Shown here piece after piece: positions 8,655 to 18,858 of a stretch of DNA of 64,000 nt (its first letter is position 1; each line of letters starts with the position of its first letter). The notes below the pieces were generated by a model that saw only the letters and a program-made list of their open reading frames with translations, had not been told where the DNA came from and ran no database searches. The position numbers and the translations under genes are program-made. Source of the DNA: JACVRX01 sp963831385 (GTDB taxonomy: Bacteria; Actinomycetota; Actinomycetes; Jiangellales; Jiangellaceae); NCBI GenBank assembly GCA_963831385.1, contig CAWHPW010000005.1:1-64000 (forward strand), read 5' to 3'.

Positions 8655-11369
8655 CTAGAGAAGGTTCAACTCCCTGGCCCGGTGCACAGCCTCCCGCCTG
8701 CTCGACACCTCGAGTTTGCGGTACAGGCTCTTCAAATGAGCCTTGACGGTGTTGACCGACACGAACATCTGCGCAGCGATCTCGGCGTTGCTGAGCATCG
8801 TCGGTAGATGCTCGAGCACCGTGTGTTCACGGTCGGTCAGCGGCTCGACCAACTGTCCGTCCCCGTGGAATCCCTGTTGGCCGAGTTCGCTCAGCAGTTC
8901 TATGGCGAACGATGAAGGCCTCGGAGTCAACCGCACTGCTCGGTCGACCAGCCGCTTCAGCCGATCCGGTTGCAGGCTGGCGAATGGCCGACGCCACCCC
9001 TCCGGCTCGGCCAACTCCAACGCCTTCGCAATCGCGGTATTCGTCCGGTGATCCTCGCGATTGCGATTCGCCGCGAGCGCGGTAATGAGCCAGGCAGAGA
9101 CGGCAGTGCCGGTGTCGAGATCACGCACGGGCGCGACCATGTCCAGAGCGCGTTCCGGTTGCCCCAGTTCGAGCAGCGCCCGGGCCAGGCACACCCGTTC
9201 CTCGTCCCCCGGTGACGTGTCGATGATCGGAACCGCGATTCGGTCGGCGACCCGAGCGGGTTGGCCAGTGGCGAGGTCGATCTCCGCCTCCGCGATGCCG
9301 ATCCAGCGCTGCAGGAACCGCGGCGGAGCCCATCCGGCGATGTCTGCGTGGAGTTGCGCCGCCTCGTCTCGGGCTCGAGCCAGGTGACCGCGCGCCGTGT
9401 GCAGTCGCACCTGTCCGATCCGCAGCGCAGTCAGTGGCAGCCGGTCGGCCCAGGTCGGCTGGGCCGCGACGCCGAGCTTGAGCTGCTGTTCGGCTTTCTC
9501 GAGGTTGTTCCATTGCAGATTGACGAACGCGAGGCTCAGGTAGGCAGCGGAGACCTGCTCGAATCCGTTCCAGCCCCGGACATCCGCCAGGTCGATGGCA
9601 GCCGATGCCATGACGTGTGCTTCCCGCAGTCGGCCTGCCAACGCCGCCGCGAACGCGAGGTGGCCCAACGCGTTCACCCGGGCCACCTCGACGCCGGTCT
9701 CCTCGACGGCCGCCAGTGCCTCCCTGAGAGACCGTTCCGCCTCAGTGAGGGCACCGGACCACAACAGGCCCACTCCCTGGTTGCCGAGCACGATCGCTGT
9801 GTACTCGTCCACGGCCGGCACCGACGCCGCCGTACCTCGGAGCAGACCCAATGCCTGCGAGGTATGGGCAACGATGGCATCGGAATCACCCCGCATTCGC
9901 GCCGGCGCCAACTCGAGCATGTGCAGCGCTACTGTCGCGGGCGGGCGGAGCTCCGGTTCTATCCCGTCCAACGTTTGCCACGCGAGCAAGAGGTGTGGCG
10001 CCATGGCAGCGAACTGGCGAATGGAGAACAGTCGTGCGGCCGCACTGAGGTGAAACTCTGCGCCGTCATAACCGTCCGCATCCGGAAGCCGCGCAAGCAC
10101 ACTGGCCAGCGCCTCTCGGTCCGCCGAGACCAACCGAGGCGCCGCTCGCGTCACCAGCACCCTGCCCAGCAGCGCCCAGTCCGATGCCGCTGCGGCGTGC
10201 CGCATCGCCTCGACTGGGCTGCCGTGGCGGGCGAACCATGACGCCGCCCGCCGATGCAGTGTGGCGACGAGATCGGGTTCGCTCAGCGAGAGTTGGTGCT
10301 GGAGCATCTCGCGCAGCATCGGGTGGTACCGATACCAGTGGCCCTCCGTCCCAAGCGCGACAACGAACGCGTTCGCATGCGTGAGCCGTTCGAGCTCGCG
10401 AGCACCGTCGCCACCGCCGGTGAGCGCATCAGCGAGATCGCCCGTGAGCCGCTCGACCACGCAGGTGCGTAGCAGAAACGTACGCAGCTCAGGTGGTTGC
10501 CCGGCCAGGATCTCGTCTGCCAGGTAGTCGGCCGTCGCTCGGTCTTCGAAGGCAAACTCAGTCAACGCGCTTCCCGAGGCGTCGCGCCGCAGCGCAAGGG
10601 CTGCCAGCCGAAGCCCGGCCGCCCAACCTTCCGTCCGCTCGAGCAGGCGGTCGATCGGCACCGCGCTGACGTCGAGACCGTCGTTGGCAAACATTGCGAA
10701 CGCTTCGTCCGCGGTGAAGGCGAGGTCGGCTGCCCGGACTTCGGTGAGATCAGCACTCAGACGGAGCCGGTGGAGCGGCAGGGTGGGGTCGACACGAGTG
10801 ATCAGTACCAACCGCAGCCGGTCGATGCGATGGCGGATCAAGACCTCGACGCCGTCGAGCGCAGGCGTGGTCCCGATCTCGTGTAGATCGTCGAGGACGA
10901 GAACGACAGGAGCTGGCAAGCGGCTCAGTCCGTCGACGATTCGACGAGTCATCTCGGCGTCCACGACCGGGCCGGGCATCAGCTCCGCCAGCGGATTGTC
11001 CGCCGGCACTGCCCCAGTTGCCCGCAATGCCGTGAGGACATAGGACCAGAACAGGCGAGGTTCGCCGTCTCCGTCGTCGAGCGAGATCCAGGCAAGTGGC
11101 TGCCGCAGGCTGCCGGCCCAGGCAGCGGCCGCCAAGGTCTTGCCCCAACCGGGACCCGCACTCACGACGGTGAGCGACGTCGCCAAGCCCCCCTCCAACA
11201 GCGTCGAGATCCGGGGGCGAACGACGTATCCAGGCGGCAGCTGCGGACGGGCGAGTTTGGCGGCGAGCAACACCGGGGCAGGCGAATGAGTCGAGGTCTT
11301 GTGCTGGGCGGCCCGGCGACGCTGCACGGACACCGCCGGCGTGCGCGGCTTCGCCACGTCCACCATCAT
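8655..11369 (-). CDS. MalT-like LuxR transcriptional regulator (STAND ATPase)
   Basis: About 904 residues in three parts: an N-terminal NTPase with Walker A GPGWGKT (about residue 75), Walker B VVLVLDDLHEI and the sensor-like LITRVDPTLPLHRLR; a long TPR-like middle; and a C-terminal LuxR HTH (LTDREHTVLEHLPTMLSNAE, then VSVNTVKAHLKSLYRKLEV). This is the STAND-class MalT architecture, which normally binds an inducer in the repeat region, oligomerises with ATP and activates transcription. GGGGAG precedes a double ATG at 11369. It is divergent from a pair of small paralogous genes at 11516, with palindrome 11437-11449 between them, a plausible target. Confidence 0.9.
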   Translation of the reverse strand: MMVDVAKPRTPAVSVQRRRAAQHKTSTHSPAPVLLAAKLARPQLPPGYVVRPRISTLLEGGLATSLTVVSAGPGWGKTLAAAAWAGSLRQPLAWISLDDGDGEPRLFWSYVLTALRATGAVPADNPLAELMPGPVVDAEMTRRIVDGLSRLPAPVVLVLDDLHEIGTTPALDGVEVLIRHRIDRLRLVLITRVDPTLPLHRLRLSADLTEVRAADLAFTADEAFAMFANDGLDVSAVPIDRLLERTEGWAAGLRLAALALRRDASGSALTEFAFEDRATADYLADEILAGQPPELRTFLLRTCVVERLTGDLADALTGGGDGARELERLTHANAFVVALGTEGHWYRYHPMLREMLQHQLSLSEPDLVATLHRRAASWFARHGSPVEAMRHAAAASDWALLGRVLVTRAAPRLVSADREALASVLARLPDADGYDGAEFHLSAAARLFSIRQFAAMAPHLLLAWQTLDGIEPELRPPATVALHMLELAPARMRGDSDAIVAHTSQALGLLRGTAASVPAVDEYTAIVLGNQGVGLLWSGALTEAERSLREALAAVEETGVEVARVNALGHLAFAAALAGRLREAHVMASAAIDLADVRGWNGFEQVSAAYLSLAFVNLQWNNLEKAEQQLKLGVAAQPTWADRLPLTALRIGQVRLHTARGHLARARDEAAQLHADIAGWAPPRFLQRWIGIAEAEIDLATGQPARVADRIAVPIIDTSPGDEERVCLARALLELGQPERALDMVAPVRDLDTGTAVSAWLITALAANRNREDHRTNTAIAKALELAEPEGWRRPFASLQPDRLKRLVDRAVRLTPRPSSFAIELLSELGQQGFHGDGQLVEPLTDREHTVLEHLPTMLSNAEIAAQMFVSVNTVKAHLKSLYRKLEVSSRREAVHRARELNLL

Positions 11370-11436
11370 CTCCCCTGGGCCGCTGCTCCGGGCCCTACTG
11401 TGTCCGCCACGATAGGTCGGGCGCAACGGTGAAACT

Positions 11437-11449
11437 ACCCGCTGCGGGT
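11437..11449. promoter_or_regulatory. Palindrome ACCCG-CTG-CGGGT, possible operator
   Basis: Five-base perfect arms around CTG in the 146-bp divergent region between the MalT-like regulator and the small-protein pair at 11516. It resembles the palindromes at 4245 and 13647. Binding by the adjacent regulator is a guess. Confidence 0.35.
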
Positions 11450-11515
11450 GTGGCTCTGGGCCGCCGACATGGCGACCGTGACATGGACGTACCCCGCCTG
11501 ACGGGAGGCCGAGAC

Positions 11516-11764
11516 GTGGTGGACAGGTGGTATGAGATCCACGTCCGAGGTGAGATCCCACCTGAGGCCTTGGCGGAATTCGAAGGCATGACGACACTTC
11601 TCGAACCTGCTGAGACGGTCATCAGCGGCGCCGTGGCAGATCAGGCAGCCTTGCAGGGCGTCCTCGCTCGAGTCCAGGCATTGGGACTGGAGTTGGTGGA
11701 GGTGCGTCGGCTACCTGGTACCGGCGCACCACCCGGCGGACCACCGACTCAGCCGCCCCGATGA
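11516..11764 (+). CDS. Small protein of unknown family, tandem paralogue 1
   Basis: An 82-residue protein starting at GTG 11516, chosen because GGGAGG lies 8 nt upstream; earlier in-frame codons look non-coding. The fold is predicted to be a small alpha/beta domain. Residues 4-16 (YEIHVRGEIPPEA) align with YRITVSGLIGPML of the next gene, and GVLARVQALGLELVEV aligns with SVIGRLDERGIDVDQV, so the two genes look like a tandem duplication. The C-terminus is a Gly/Pro tail. Its stop overlaps the next start (ATGA). Confidence 0.7.
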   Translation: MVDRWYEIHVRGEIPPEALAEFEGMTTLLEPAETVISGAVADQAALQGVLARVQALGLELVEVRRLPGTGAPPGGPPTQPPR

Positions 11765-11970
11765 CAACCAGTCGATACCGGATCACCGTCAGTGGTCTGA
11801 TCGGGCCGATGTTGGCCAGCGCATTTCCCGGCTTCACGGCCGACGTCGTGCATCGCCATCACATCTTGCTGATCCCCGGCGACGACGCGGCGGGCCATCT
11901 GCTTTCCGTCATCGGCCGTCTCGACGAACGCGGCATCGACGTAGATCAGGTGACTGCCCGATACCGTTGA
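11761..11970 (+). CDS. Small protein of unknown family, tandem paralogue 2
   Basis: A 69-residue protein whose ATG overlaps the previous stop (ATGA), so the pair is probably translated together. It shares with its partner a first strand of Y-x-I-x-V-x-G-x-I, a central loop and a final G-x-x-x-x-x-V strand, suggesting an ACT-like or ferredoxin-like half domain that could pair with its partner as a heterodimer. No catalytic residue or family is recognised. It is divergent from the MalT-like regulator. Confidence 0.7.
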   Translation: MTTSRYRITVSGLIGPMLASAFPGFTADVVHRHHILLIPGDDAAGHLLSVIGRLDERGIDVDQVTARYR

Positions 11971-12078
11971 GCCCGACGTCACGACCTCGCCAGCCAGGGC
12001 GCGCCATGAACGGAGCGCCTCCCCGACCCAACCACCCGGGACGCGTGCGCGCCTTCTACCGCTACCACGCCCCGCGCC

Positions 12079-12378
12079 CTAGTCTCCCAGCAGCTTCGCT
12101 TTCGCCGCAGCGAACTCGTCGTCGGTGAGGATGCCTTGCGCCTTGAGGTCCGCCAGCCGCTGTAGCTCATCGGCGAGGTTGTCTGCAGGAGGTTCCGGCG
12201 CAGCCGGAGGTGGTGGCGGCGCGTAGGCGGGAGGTTGTTGCGCGTTTTCAACGGGCTGTTGCTGTTGCTCCTTGGCCGCCCAGCGGTTCGCCTGGCGTCG
12301 GCTCACGTTGTTCGACACGTGGGTGGCCGTGCCCGCGACCACCGCGGTACGAGCGGCCATCCTGAGAAGTCCCGGCAT
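12079..12378 (-). CDS. SHOCT-domain protein
   Basis: A 99-residue protein: a basic N-terminus with a hydrophobic stretch (residues 1-30), a Gln-rich then Pro-rich linker (residues ~38-65), and a C-terminal SHOCT motif (ADELQRLADLKAQGILTDDE, then FAAAKAKLLG). SHOCT domains are short helical hairpins that usually sit at the ends of membrane or stress proteins and mediate oligomer contacts. AGGAGGT lies 7 nt before the ATG. It follows the second DUF6325 gene by 12 bp and is certainly in one transcript with it. Confidence 0.85.
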   Translation of the reverse strand: MPGLLRMAARTAVVAGTATHVSNNVSRRQANRWAAKEQQQQPVENAQQPPAYAPPPPPAAPEPPADNLADELQRLADLKAQGILTDDEFAAAKAKLLGD

Positions 12379-12390
12379 GGCTTTACCTCC

Positions 12391-12828
12391 TCAGCCTTCG
12401 CTCGCCAGGGCTTTGGCGACTGCGTCCGCCGGTATGCGGGCGTACTCCAAGACCTGGCCGTTCGCGTTGCGAACTGCGGTGGCGATTCGCGCGGCCCAGG
12501 TGTTCTCGAAGACCAGCATCAACGCTGACGTGTTCACAGCCAGGTCCGTGCCGACGGTCTCTACGTCCTCAGCATCCAGAAGGCCGAACCCGAGTTGGCC
12601 GTCGACGTCGACGAATGCCGGCTGCATGTCCGGGCCCAAGTCTGCGATCTCCAGGGACCCGACCGTCCCGTCGGCGTCCTTGTAGACGAACACACCGTCG
12701 AGCAGGCGGACGATTCCCTCCTGGACGAGGTCGAGCAACGCCGGTGCGATCTCGCCGTGGTATTCGTTGCCGTCGAACCCGACCATCACGATGTCGACCG
12801 GACCGACCTCAGGTGTCTGCTCTGTCAT
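12391..12828 (-). CDS. DUF6325 family protein, second paralogue
   Basis: A 145-residue protein beginning ATG 12828. It shares GPVDIVMVGF, HGEIAPALLDL, VYKDADG and FENTWAARIATAV blocks with the gene at 4350 but lacks the Gly/Ala-rich middle insertion. It is the normal length for the family. The role is unknown; genes of this family are frequently found next to SHOCT proteins, as here (12-bp gap). Confidence 0.8.
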   Translation of the reverse strand: MTEQTPEVGPVDIVMVGFDGNEYHGEIAPALLDLVQEGIVRLLDGVFVYKDADGTVGSLEIADLGPDMQPAFVDVDGQLGFGLLDAEDVETVGTDLAVNTSALMLVFENTWAARIATAVRNANGQVLEYARIPADAVAKALASEG

Positions 12829-12889
12829 CGATCGTTCCGCCCCGGAGGTTGCACGTCAGGCGAGCCCCTTCGGCGCGCCACGCCAGGAG

Positions 12890-13627
12890 TTACCGCGAAT
12901 TGCCGCCCTCCGCGCCTCCCCCGCTGCGGGTGATTCTCGCCAGCCACCACGCCACCGCCACACCCATGCCGTTGAGGGCCCAGTGCAACCCGATCGGTGG
13001 CAGCACGCTGTCAGTCCAGACCCGCAGCAGCGCGAACACCACGCCGCCGAGGGCAGTGCCCGCGACCCCTGAGAGAACGGCGACCCATTGGCCACGTCGG
13101 CCCGTTCCGAAGGCGTCCTGTACTGCCTCGTGCGACTGGTGCATGGGTAGGGCCGGCAGGATGTGCCAGAGGCCGAACAGCACAGACGTGACGCCCACTG
13201 CCCACCACGTGCCGTGTCGCACACTCACCATGGCAAAAAGCACGCTGCGGAATGCGGTCTCCTCCAGCAGCACGGTGCCGAACGGGATGCTCACCAGCAT
13301 TCGACGCGCGATCTCGCCGCCGGCGGCCGACATGACCCTGCGATCGGCGAACAGACCCCTGGTCCGGGGCAGTGCCGCTCCGCTGGCGTAGAGCAGGACC
13401 ACGAGCAGCGCGAGCGCTAATGACCACAAGAGGCCCGGCAGTACGGTCCCGGCGCCGAGGCCGAGATCCGCCGCATCCAACCCATCGATCCGAGCCAGAA
13501 CGAGCAGACAGCTAGCGCCAACGACACAAATGGGTACGTACCAGCGTCCTGGTAGCAGGTTCACGGCGATGTTCGCCGCGAGCATGACGACCAGGACGGC
13601 AACAACCACTGGTCTTGATGAAACCAT
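12890..13627 (-). CDS. CPBP-family intramembrane glutamic protease
   Basis: A 245-residue membrane protein starting at ATG 13627; upstream in-frame codons look like shadow sequence. The CPBP (Abi/Rce1-like) signature is clear: motif 1 EETAFRSVLF with the Glu-Glu and Arg, motif 2 FGLWHILP with His, and a late LHWALNGMGV motif. About seven membrane segments are visible. These enzymes cleave within membranes; in bacteria roles include peptide maturation and immunity. The start is 32 bp from that of the divergent hydrolase, and palindrome 13647-13662 lies between them. Confidence 0.88.
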   Translation of the reverse strand: MVSSRPVVVAVLVVMLAANIAVNLLPGRWYVPICVVGASCLLVLARIDGLDAADLGLGAGTVLPGLLWSLALALLVVLLYASGAALPRTRGLFADRRVMSAAGGEIARRMLVSIPFGTVLLEETAFRSVLFAMVSVRHGTWWAVGVTSVLFGLWHILPALPMHQSHEAVQDAFGTGRRGQWVAVLSGVAGTALGGVVFALLRVWTDSVLPPIGLHWALNGMGVAVAWWLARITRSGGGAEGGNSR

Positions 13628-13646
13628 AGACGAACCGCGCGCCGAT

Positions 13647-13662
13647 TCACCCGTCTCGGGTG
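13647..13662. promoter_or_regulatory. Palindrome CACCCG-TCT-CGGGTG, possible operator
   Basis: Six-base perfect arms (13648-13662) with an extended TTCACCCG half, lying in the very short gap between the divergent CPBP protease and the hydrolase gene. It matches the palindromes at 4245 and 11437 in arm sequence and spacing. Confidence 0.35.
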
Positions 13663-15721
13663 GTCCGACTGAGATCCGCCGGTGCGTTGGATGCCGTAAG
13701 CATCCTAGTTCGGGAGGTGTCCGCATTGGTCGTGAGTCTTGATGTGCTGGTCGCAGGACGCAGTGAACAGACCGCCATGCTGGCGGCATCGGCCGCGGTA
13801 CCTGGCACGTTCGCGCCGTCGCTCACTCCGCGGAGCTGGGGCGACCAAGGCGTGATCACCGGCTTCGCTGCGGGCGTCACCTATCTGCTTACCGTCATCA
13901 CGCACGACGGCATCGAGCTGGTCGCTGCGCGGTTGCCGGTGACAGGCCCGAACCCAGCCGAACGGCAACGGCGTGCGGTGCTGTTGACGAACCTCGCGGC
14001 GATCCCGGCCGGGATGGCGATCCAGCGGGCTTTGCCCCGGCGGCCGGCTGAACCGACCGTGCGCGGGCTGGCCCGACAGGCGGGCTGGCGGACCGGGTTC
14101 ACCGGAATTGCCGGCGCGGCTCTGGCCGGTGCGCAGGGGGTCACGACCACGCTCGACCGGCGGCTGGATGCGGGTGGACGGCTAGCCCAGTTCCCGGTTG
14201 CCGTGCCGACTGGGCTCGCCCTTGCCCTCGCGGTCGAATGGCGGCGGCATCGCAACGAAGCAGCCGAGCCCACGCTGGACGACGAAGCCTCCGTCTCGTT
14301 GTTGCGCTCCCTCGGCCTCGCTGGCGGCGTGGTCGCCGCGGGCACCGTCTCCGCGTACGGTGAGCGGCTGGCTGCCGGTACAGCCGGGACGGCGCTGGCC
14401 GATCGGTTGCCCGGGTCGGATCGGATCTGGCGGCTAGCCGCGCACGGGGCAACCCTTGGCGCTGTCGTCGCCGGTGGCGCTGCGCTGTACCACCGGATCA
14501 TCGGCAAGCTGGAGGCGGGCTCGACCGCTGACGATCCGGTGCTCGATGAGATCGCCACCCGGTTCGGGATCGCATCGACGGTGAGCGGGTCGACGCAAAG
14601 CCTAGTGCCCTGGGAGACCCTTGGCCGGCAGGGCCGCCGGCACGCCATCGCCGGGGTTCGCCCGGAACCGGTCGCGAACCGTCCCGAGCGGCGTGCCAGA
14701 CCTGTCGATTCCGTCCGTGATGAACGAGCCGGCCCGCGCAACACCTGTCCAGGTCTACGTGGGCCTGGACAGCGCGCCGACGGCCACGGCTCGTGTGCAG
14801 CTCGCTCTGGACGAGATGGATCGGGCCGGTGCCTGGGACCGTTCGATGATCATGCTGGTGTCCCCCACCGGCACCGGCTATGTGAACTACTGCGCGACCG
14901 CCTCCGTCCAGTATCTGACCCGCGGTGACTGCGCGATCGTCACCCTGCAGTACTCCAAGCGGCCGTCACCGTTGTCGCTGGGCAAGATCAAGGATGCTCG
15001 CGAGCAGAACCGGCTGCTGTGGCTGCACATCGTGCGAGCGGCTGCGCGATCGTCCGCCCGAGCGCCGACCGCGAGTCGTACTGTTCGGGGAGAGCCTGGG
15101 CGCCCACACCAGCCAGGACGTCTTCCTCCACTGGGGAACCCTGGGCCCGGAAGCGTTGGGCATCGACCGGGCACTGTGGATCGGCACGCCGTATGCCAGC
15201 AGATGGATGCAGGAGGTTACCGGCCCACATCGGCTCGGACGTCGACGCCGGGCTGGTCGCCGTCGTCAACGACTTCCGGCAGATCGAGTCGATGCCGGCC
15301 GATCGGCGCAGCGGGCTGCGGTACGTCCTGCTCAGCCACGACAACGACGGCGTCACCAAGTTCGGGGCCGACCTGATCGCGTCCAGCCCAGGCTGGCTGA
15401 ACGGCGGCCGGCCGGCCGTCGAGGTGATCCCCGGTGCGAGCCCGCGAGGTATCCCGGCCGTCCCTGCGCTGGCGGCCGGTGACGACGTTCGTCCAGCTAC
15501 TGGTGGACATGAAGAACGCCCAGATCCCTGGTGTTTACCGGCCGTGGGGCCACGACTATCGGCCCGACCTGCCGCGCTTCATTCGCGAGGTCTACGACCT
15601 GCCCTGTAGCGACGAACAGCTGGCCAACATCGAGACGGCGGTCGAAACACGGGAAGCCGTGCGCGCGGAGGTATTCGCCCGACCTGCCGCCGAGTCGACT
15701 CCGGTCGCTCGGACGGCCTGA
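13660..15721 (+). CDS. Alpha/beta-hydrolase family membrane protein (DUF2319-like), frameshifted
   Basis: The N-terminal ~200 residues form a membrane domain (FAPSLTPRSWGDQGVITGFA near the start is typical of the family), followed by a hydrolase domain with VYVGLDSAPTATARVQLALD, the nucleophile elbow FGESLGAHTSQD and RPWGHDYRPDLPRFIREVY near the end. These belong to the same protein but lie in different frames; shifts are needed near 14700, 15033, 15218 and 15458. The GTG start at 13660 falls inside a palindrome and is uncertain. Family members are cell-envelope hydrolases of unknown substrate. The stop at 15719-15721 abuts the convergent gene at 15722. Confidence 0.75.
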
Positions 15722-16141
15722 CTACGCCAACGAATCCACCCCATCACCGTTGGCGAGGAACAACAGCGCGCGACCGTAGGCCTCCTCCGGCTGGGCTGCC
15801 CGGATCGTCGTACGGGAACCAGCGACGTCGAGGACGACCTCGTAGCCCTCGACCGGTCGGGCCATACTCACAAATGCCCGGCCGAGCAGCTCCCGCAGCT
15901 GGGTCTCACTCGGCAGCCACAGCGCGGCGTCTTGGTCGACACTGTCCAAAGCCCACTCGACCGTGCCGTTGAAGCCGAGCACCTTGCCGGTCTCGAATTC
16001 GTGCACGTCGATCGTCATGTCAGACACCACGAACACCTGGTCATCCATGTCGCGATCGGCGATGACGAACCGGTCGCCGGGCGCCGGGGTCCAGCGGACT
16101 CCCGCCGCGCGCAACCGCTTCGCCAATGCCACCGATATCAC
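15722..16141 (-). CDS. Conserved actinobacterial protein (often labelled CpaE-like)
   Basis: A 139-residue soluble protein starting at GTG 16141. The segment RWTPAPGDRFVIADRDMDDQ and the following VFVVSDMTIDVHEF are characteristic of a conserved actinobacterial family that is often annotated pilus assembly protein CpaE, although it lacks the ATPase domain of CpaE; that name should not be trusted. No catalytic motif is seen. It converges on the frameshifted hydrolase with no gap. Confidence 0.7.
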   Translation of the reverse strand: MISVALAKRLRAAGVRWTPAPGDRFVIADRDMDDQVFVVSDMTIDVHEFETGKVLGFNGTVEWALDSVDQDAALWLPSETQLRELLGRAFVSMARPVEGYEVVLDVAGSRTTIRAAQPEEAYGRALLFLANGDGVDSLA

Positions 16142-16332
16142 GCTTCCATTGTCGCTCCGGCTCCTGGATGCCGTGAGAGCACCCAGGAGCGCGATGACCC
16201 GCAATTGTTACGGAATCGAATATCCGGGTAACAGGTCTTCGATTCGCGACCTACGTGGCCTAAGGTCCCATGTGGCGCATCGGCGGTGATCCTGCCAGAT
16301 GCACCATATCCGCTGGTCAATGAGGAGGCAGC

Positions 16333-18770
16333 GTGAGGAAGAGCATCGTTGGGCTGCTGAGCTTGGCAGTCGCGTCGACGGTGGGGGTGAGCCTGACCGC
16401 ACCCGCGACGGGTGCGCCCGCCGGTGGCGGCGCGCCGGACGACGGGACCAGAACCAGCGCGGCGCCGGCTGTGGATGACCTGCCCAACCCGATGGAAGAA
16501 AAACGGCGTGATCTGCGCGCGGAGGCAATTGCCCAAGTCGTGAACGGCGAAGCTACACCGGTTGACCGCGGCGTCAGCACTGTCTTGAAAGTGGGTGAGA
16601 CACCCGCCGTTGCCGAGACCAGGGCTCCCGGGCGGCAGGCGCGTCCCCAACGCGACCAGTACGTCGAGCTGGCCCGGGAGAAGACCGACCAGATCTTCGT
16701 GATCCTCGCCGAGTTCGGCAACGAGCGGCACCCCGACTATCCCGGACCAGGACACCGACCCCGACACGCCCGGTCCGGCGCGCGTTCGACGGGCCGCTGC
16801 ACAACCAGATCCCCGAGCCGGACCGCACGGTCGACAACTCGACCGTCTGGCAGGCGGACTACAACCAGCGAGTACTTCCAGCAGCTCTACTTCGGCACCG
16901 GGCGCGGCGACGAGTCGCTCAAGACGTACTACGAGACGGCAGTCCTCCGGCCGCTACAGCGTCGACGGCACGGTCACCGACTGGGTCAAGGTCCGCTACA
17001 ACGAGGCCCGCTACGGCCGCAGCAACGGCTTCCCGTGCGACGACATCGTCTGCGACAACACGTGGGACCTGATCCGGGACGCGGCCAACCAGTGGGTCGC
17101 CGACCAGAAGGCCGCCGGGACGACCGACGCGCAGATCAACGCCGAGCTGGCGACGTTCGACCAGTGGGACCGCTACGACTTCGACGGCGACGGCAACTTC
17201 AACGAGCCCGACGGCTACATCGACCACTTCCAGATCGTGCACGCCGGCGGGGACGAGGCCGACGGCGACCCGCACCAGGGCGAGGACGCGATCTGGAGCC
17301 ACCGCTGGTACGCGTTCGGCACCGACGATCGGCTCAGCCGGCCCGCCGGACAACCAGCTCGGCGGCACCCAGATCGGCGACACCGGCATCTGGGTCGGCG
17401 ACTACACCATCCAGCCGGAGAACGGCGGCCTCGGCGTCTTCGCCCACGAGTACGGCCACGACCTCGGCCTGCCCGACCACTACGACACCGCCGGCGGCGG
17501 CGAGAACACCGATCGAGCTGCTGGACGCTGATGGCGCAGAGCCGGCTCGGCGCCGGAACGACGACGGCATCGGCGACCCGCGCCGGCGACATCGGCGCCT
17601 GGGACAAGCTGCAGCTCGGCTGGCTCGACTACGAGATCGCCGAGGCCGGCCAGAAGCGCACGCTCAAGCTCGGGCCGCAGGAGTACAACACCAAGCCAAG
17701 CCGCAGGCGCTGGTCGTCGTGCTGCCGAAGAAGGCGGTCACCACCGAGCTCGGTCGCGCCGTTCGCAGGGCGCAACGCAGTGGTGGAGCGGCAACGGTGA
17801 CGACCTCACAACACGCTGACCCGTCAGGTCGACCTGACCGGCAGGTCACCGGCGACGCTGACGTTCAAGGCCGCGTACGACATCGAGGACCGACTACGAC
17901 TACCTCTACGTCGAGGTGTCGACCGACGGCGGCGCCGACTGGACGGCCATCGACGGCACGGTCGACCGAGCCGCCGATCCCGGGCGACGGCATCGACGGC
18001 AACCCGGCGCTGGCTGGCACGCCGGCGACGTTCGACCTGTCGGCGTACGCCGGACGCCTATGCGGGCTGCGGTTCCGCTACCTACCGCGGTTCCGCTACG
18101 GCACCGACGGCGGCGTGGCCCCGAACGGCTTCTTCGCCGACGCCATCACAGGTCACCGCCGACGGCGCCGACGGTCTTCGCCGACGGCGCCGAGAGCGCG
18201 GCGCGAACGGCTGGACGCCGACGGCTTCTCGCGCCGTCGGCGCCACCGTTCACCAACGACTACGACAACTACTACATCGCCGTCGAACCGCAGCTACGTG
18301 TCCTACGACCGGTACCTGAAGACCGGCCCGTACAACTTCGGCTTCCCGAACACCAGGCCGGACTGGGTCGAGCACTTCCCGTACCAGAACGGCCTGCTGA
18401 TCTGGTACTGGGACACCTCCCAGGCGGACAACAACACCAGCGAGCACCCGGGCAGGGCCTGATCCTGCCGGTCGACGCGCACCCGCGGCCGATCTACCGG
18501 CTCGACGGCATGCCGTGGCGCGGCCGCATCCAGGTGCTACGACGCGCCGTTCTCGCTGCGCAGGGCGGACTCGTTCACGCTGCACGTCAACGGCCAGCCC
18601 AGCTACATCCGCGGCCAGGACGCGCAGCCGGTGTTCGACGACCGGCGCAGCGTACTGGTACGCGGAGATCGCCACTCGGCGTCAAGGTGCCCGAACGCCG
18701 GCGTCCGCATCCGGGTGCTGGACGTGGACGGAACATCGATCAGGATCAGGCAGACCTCGACGCGGAGTAG
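16333..18770 (+). CDS. Secreted M6 (immune inhibitor A-like) metalloprotease, multiply frameshifted
   Basis: GTG 16333 with GAGGAGG upstream opens a signal peptide (MRKSIVGLLSLAVASTVGVS) and a prodomain, then EKTDQIFVILAEFGNERHPD typical of M6 peptidases. The zinc-binding HExxH motif is in FAHEYGHDLGLPDHYDT (about 17448-17497). The rest continues through a MAM/CBM-like region (VEVSTDGGADW) to about 18770. The reading frame breaks at least ten times, for example near 16744, 16784, 16869, 16938, 17350 and 17510, usually by one extra G or C. All pieces belong to one ~790-residue enzyme. Its expected role is extracellular protein degradation. A strong terminator follows. Confidence 0.8.
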
Positions 18771-18786
18771 CTCAGTCGGGTTTCCG

Positions 18787-18820
18787 CTGCGGACCGGGAG
18801 GGTATCCTCCCGGTCCGCAG
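18787..18820 (+). terminator. Strong hairpin terminator after M6 protease
   Basis: A perfect 15-bp stem (CTGCGGACCGGGAGG paired with its complement) closes a GTAT loop, 17 bp after the protease stop. There is no T-run, as is usual in high-GC actinobacteria. Confidence 0.75.
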
Positions 18821-18858
18821 TGCATTCTCGGCGCTCCAACCGAAAGCACGGGGGAACA

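Noticed and set aside
12915..12935. A further CCCG-CTG-CGGG palindrome
   Set aside because: It lies inside the coding end of the CPBP protease, within a Gly-rich stretch, and its outer bases do not pair like the three intergenic copies.
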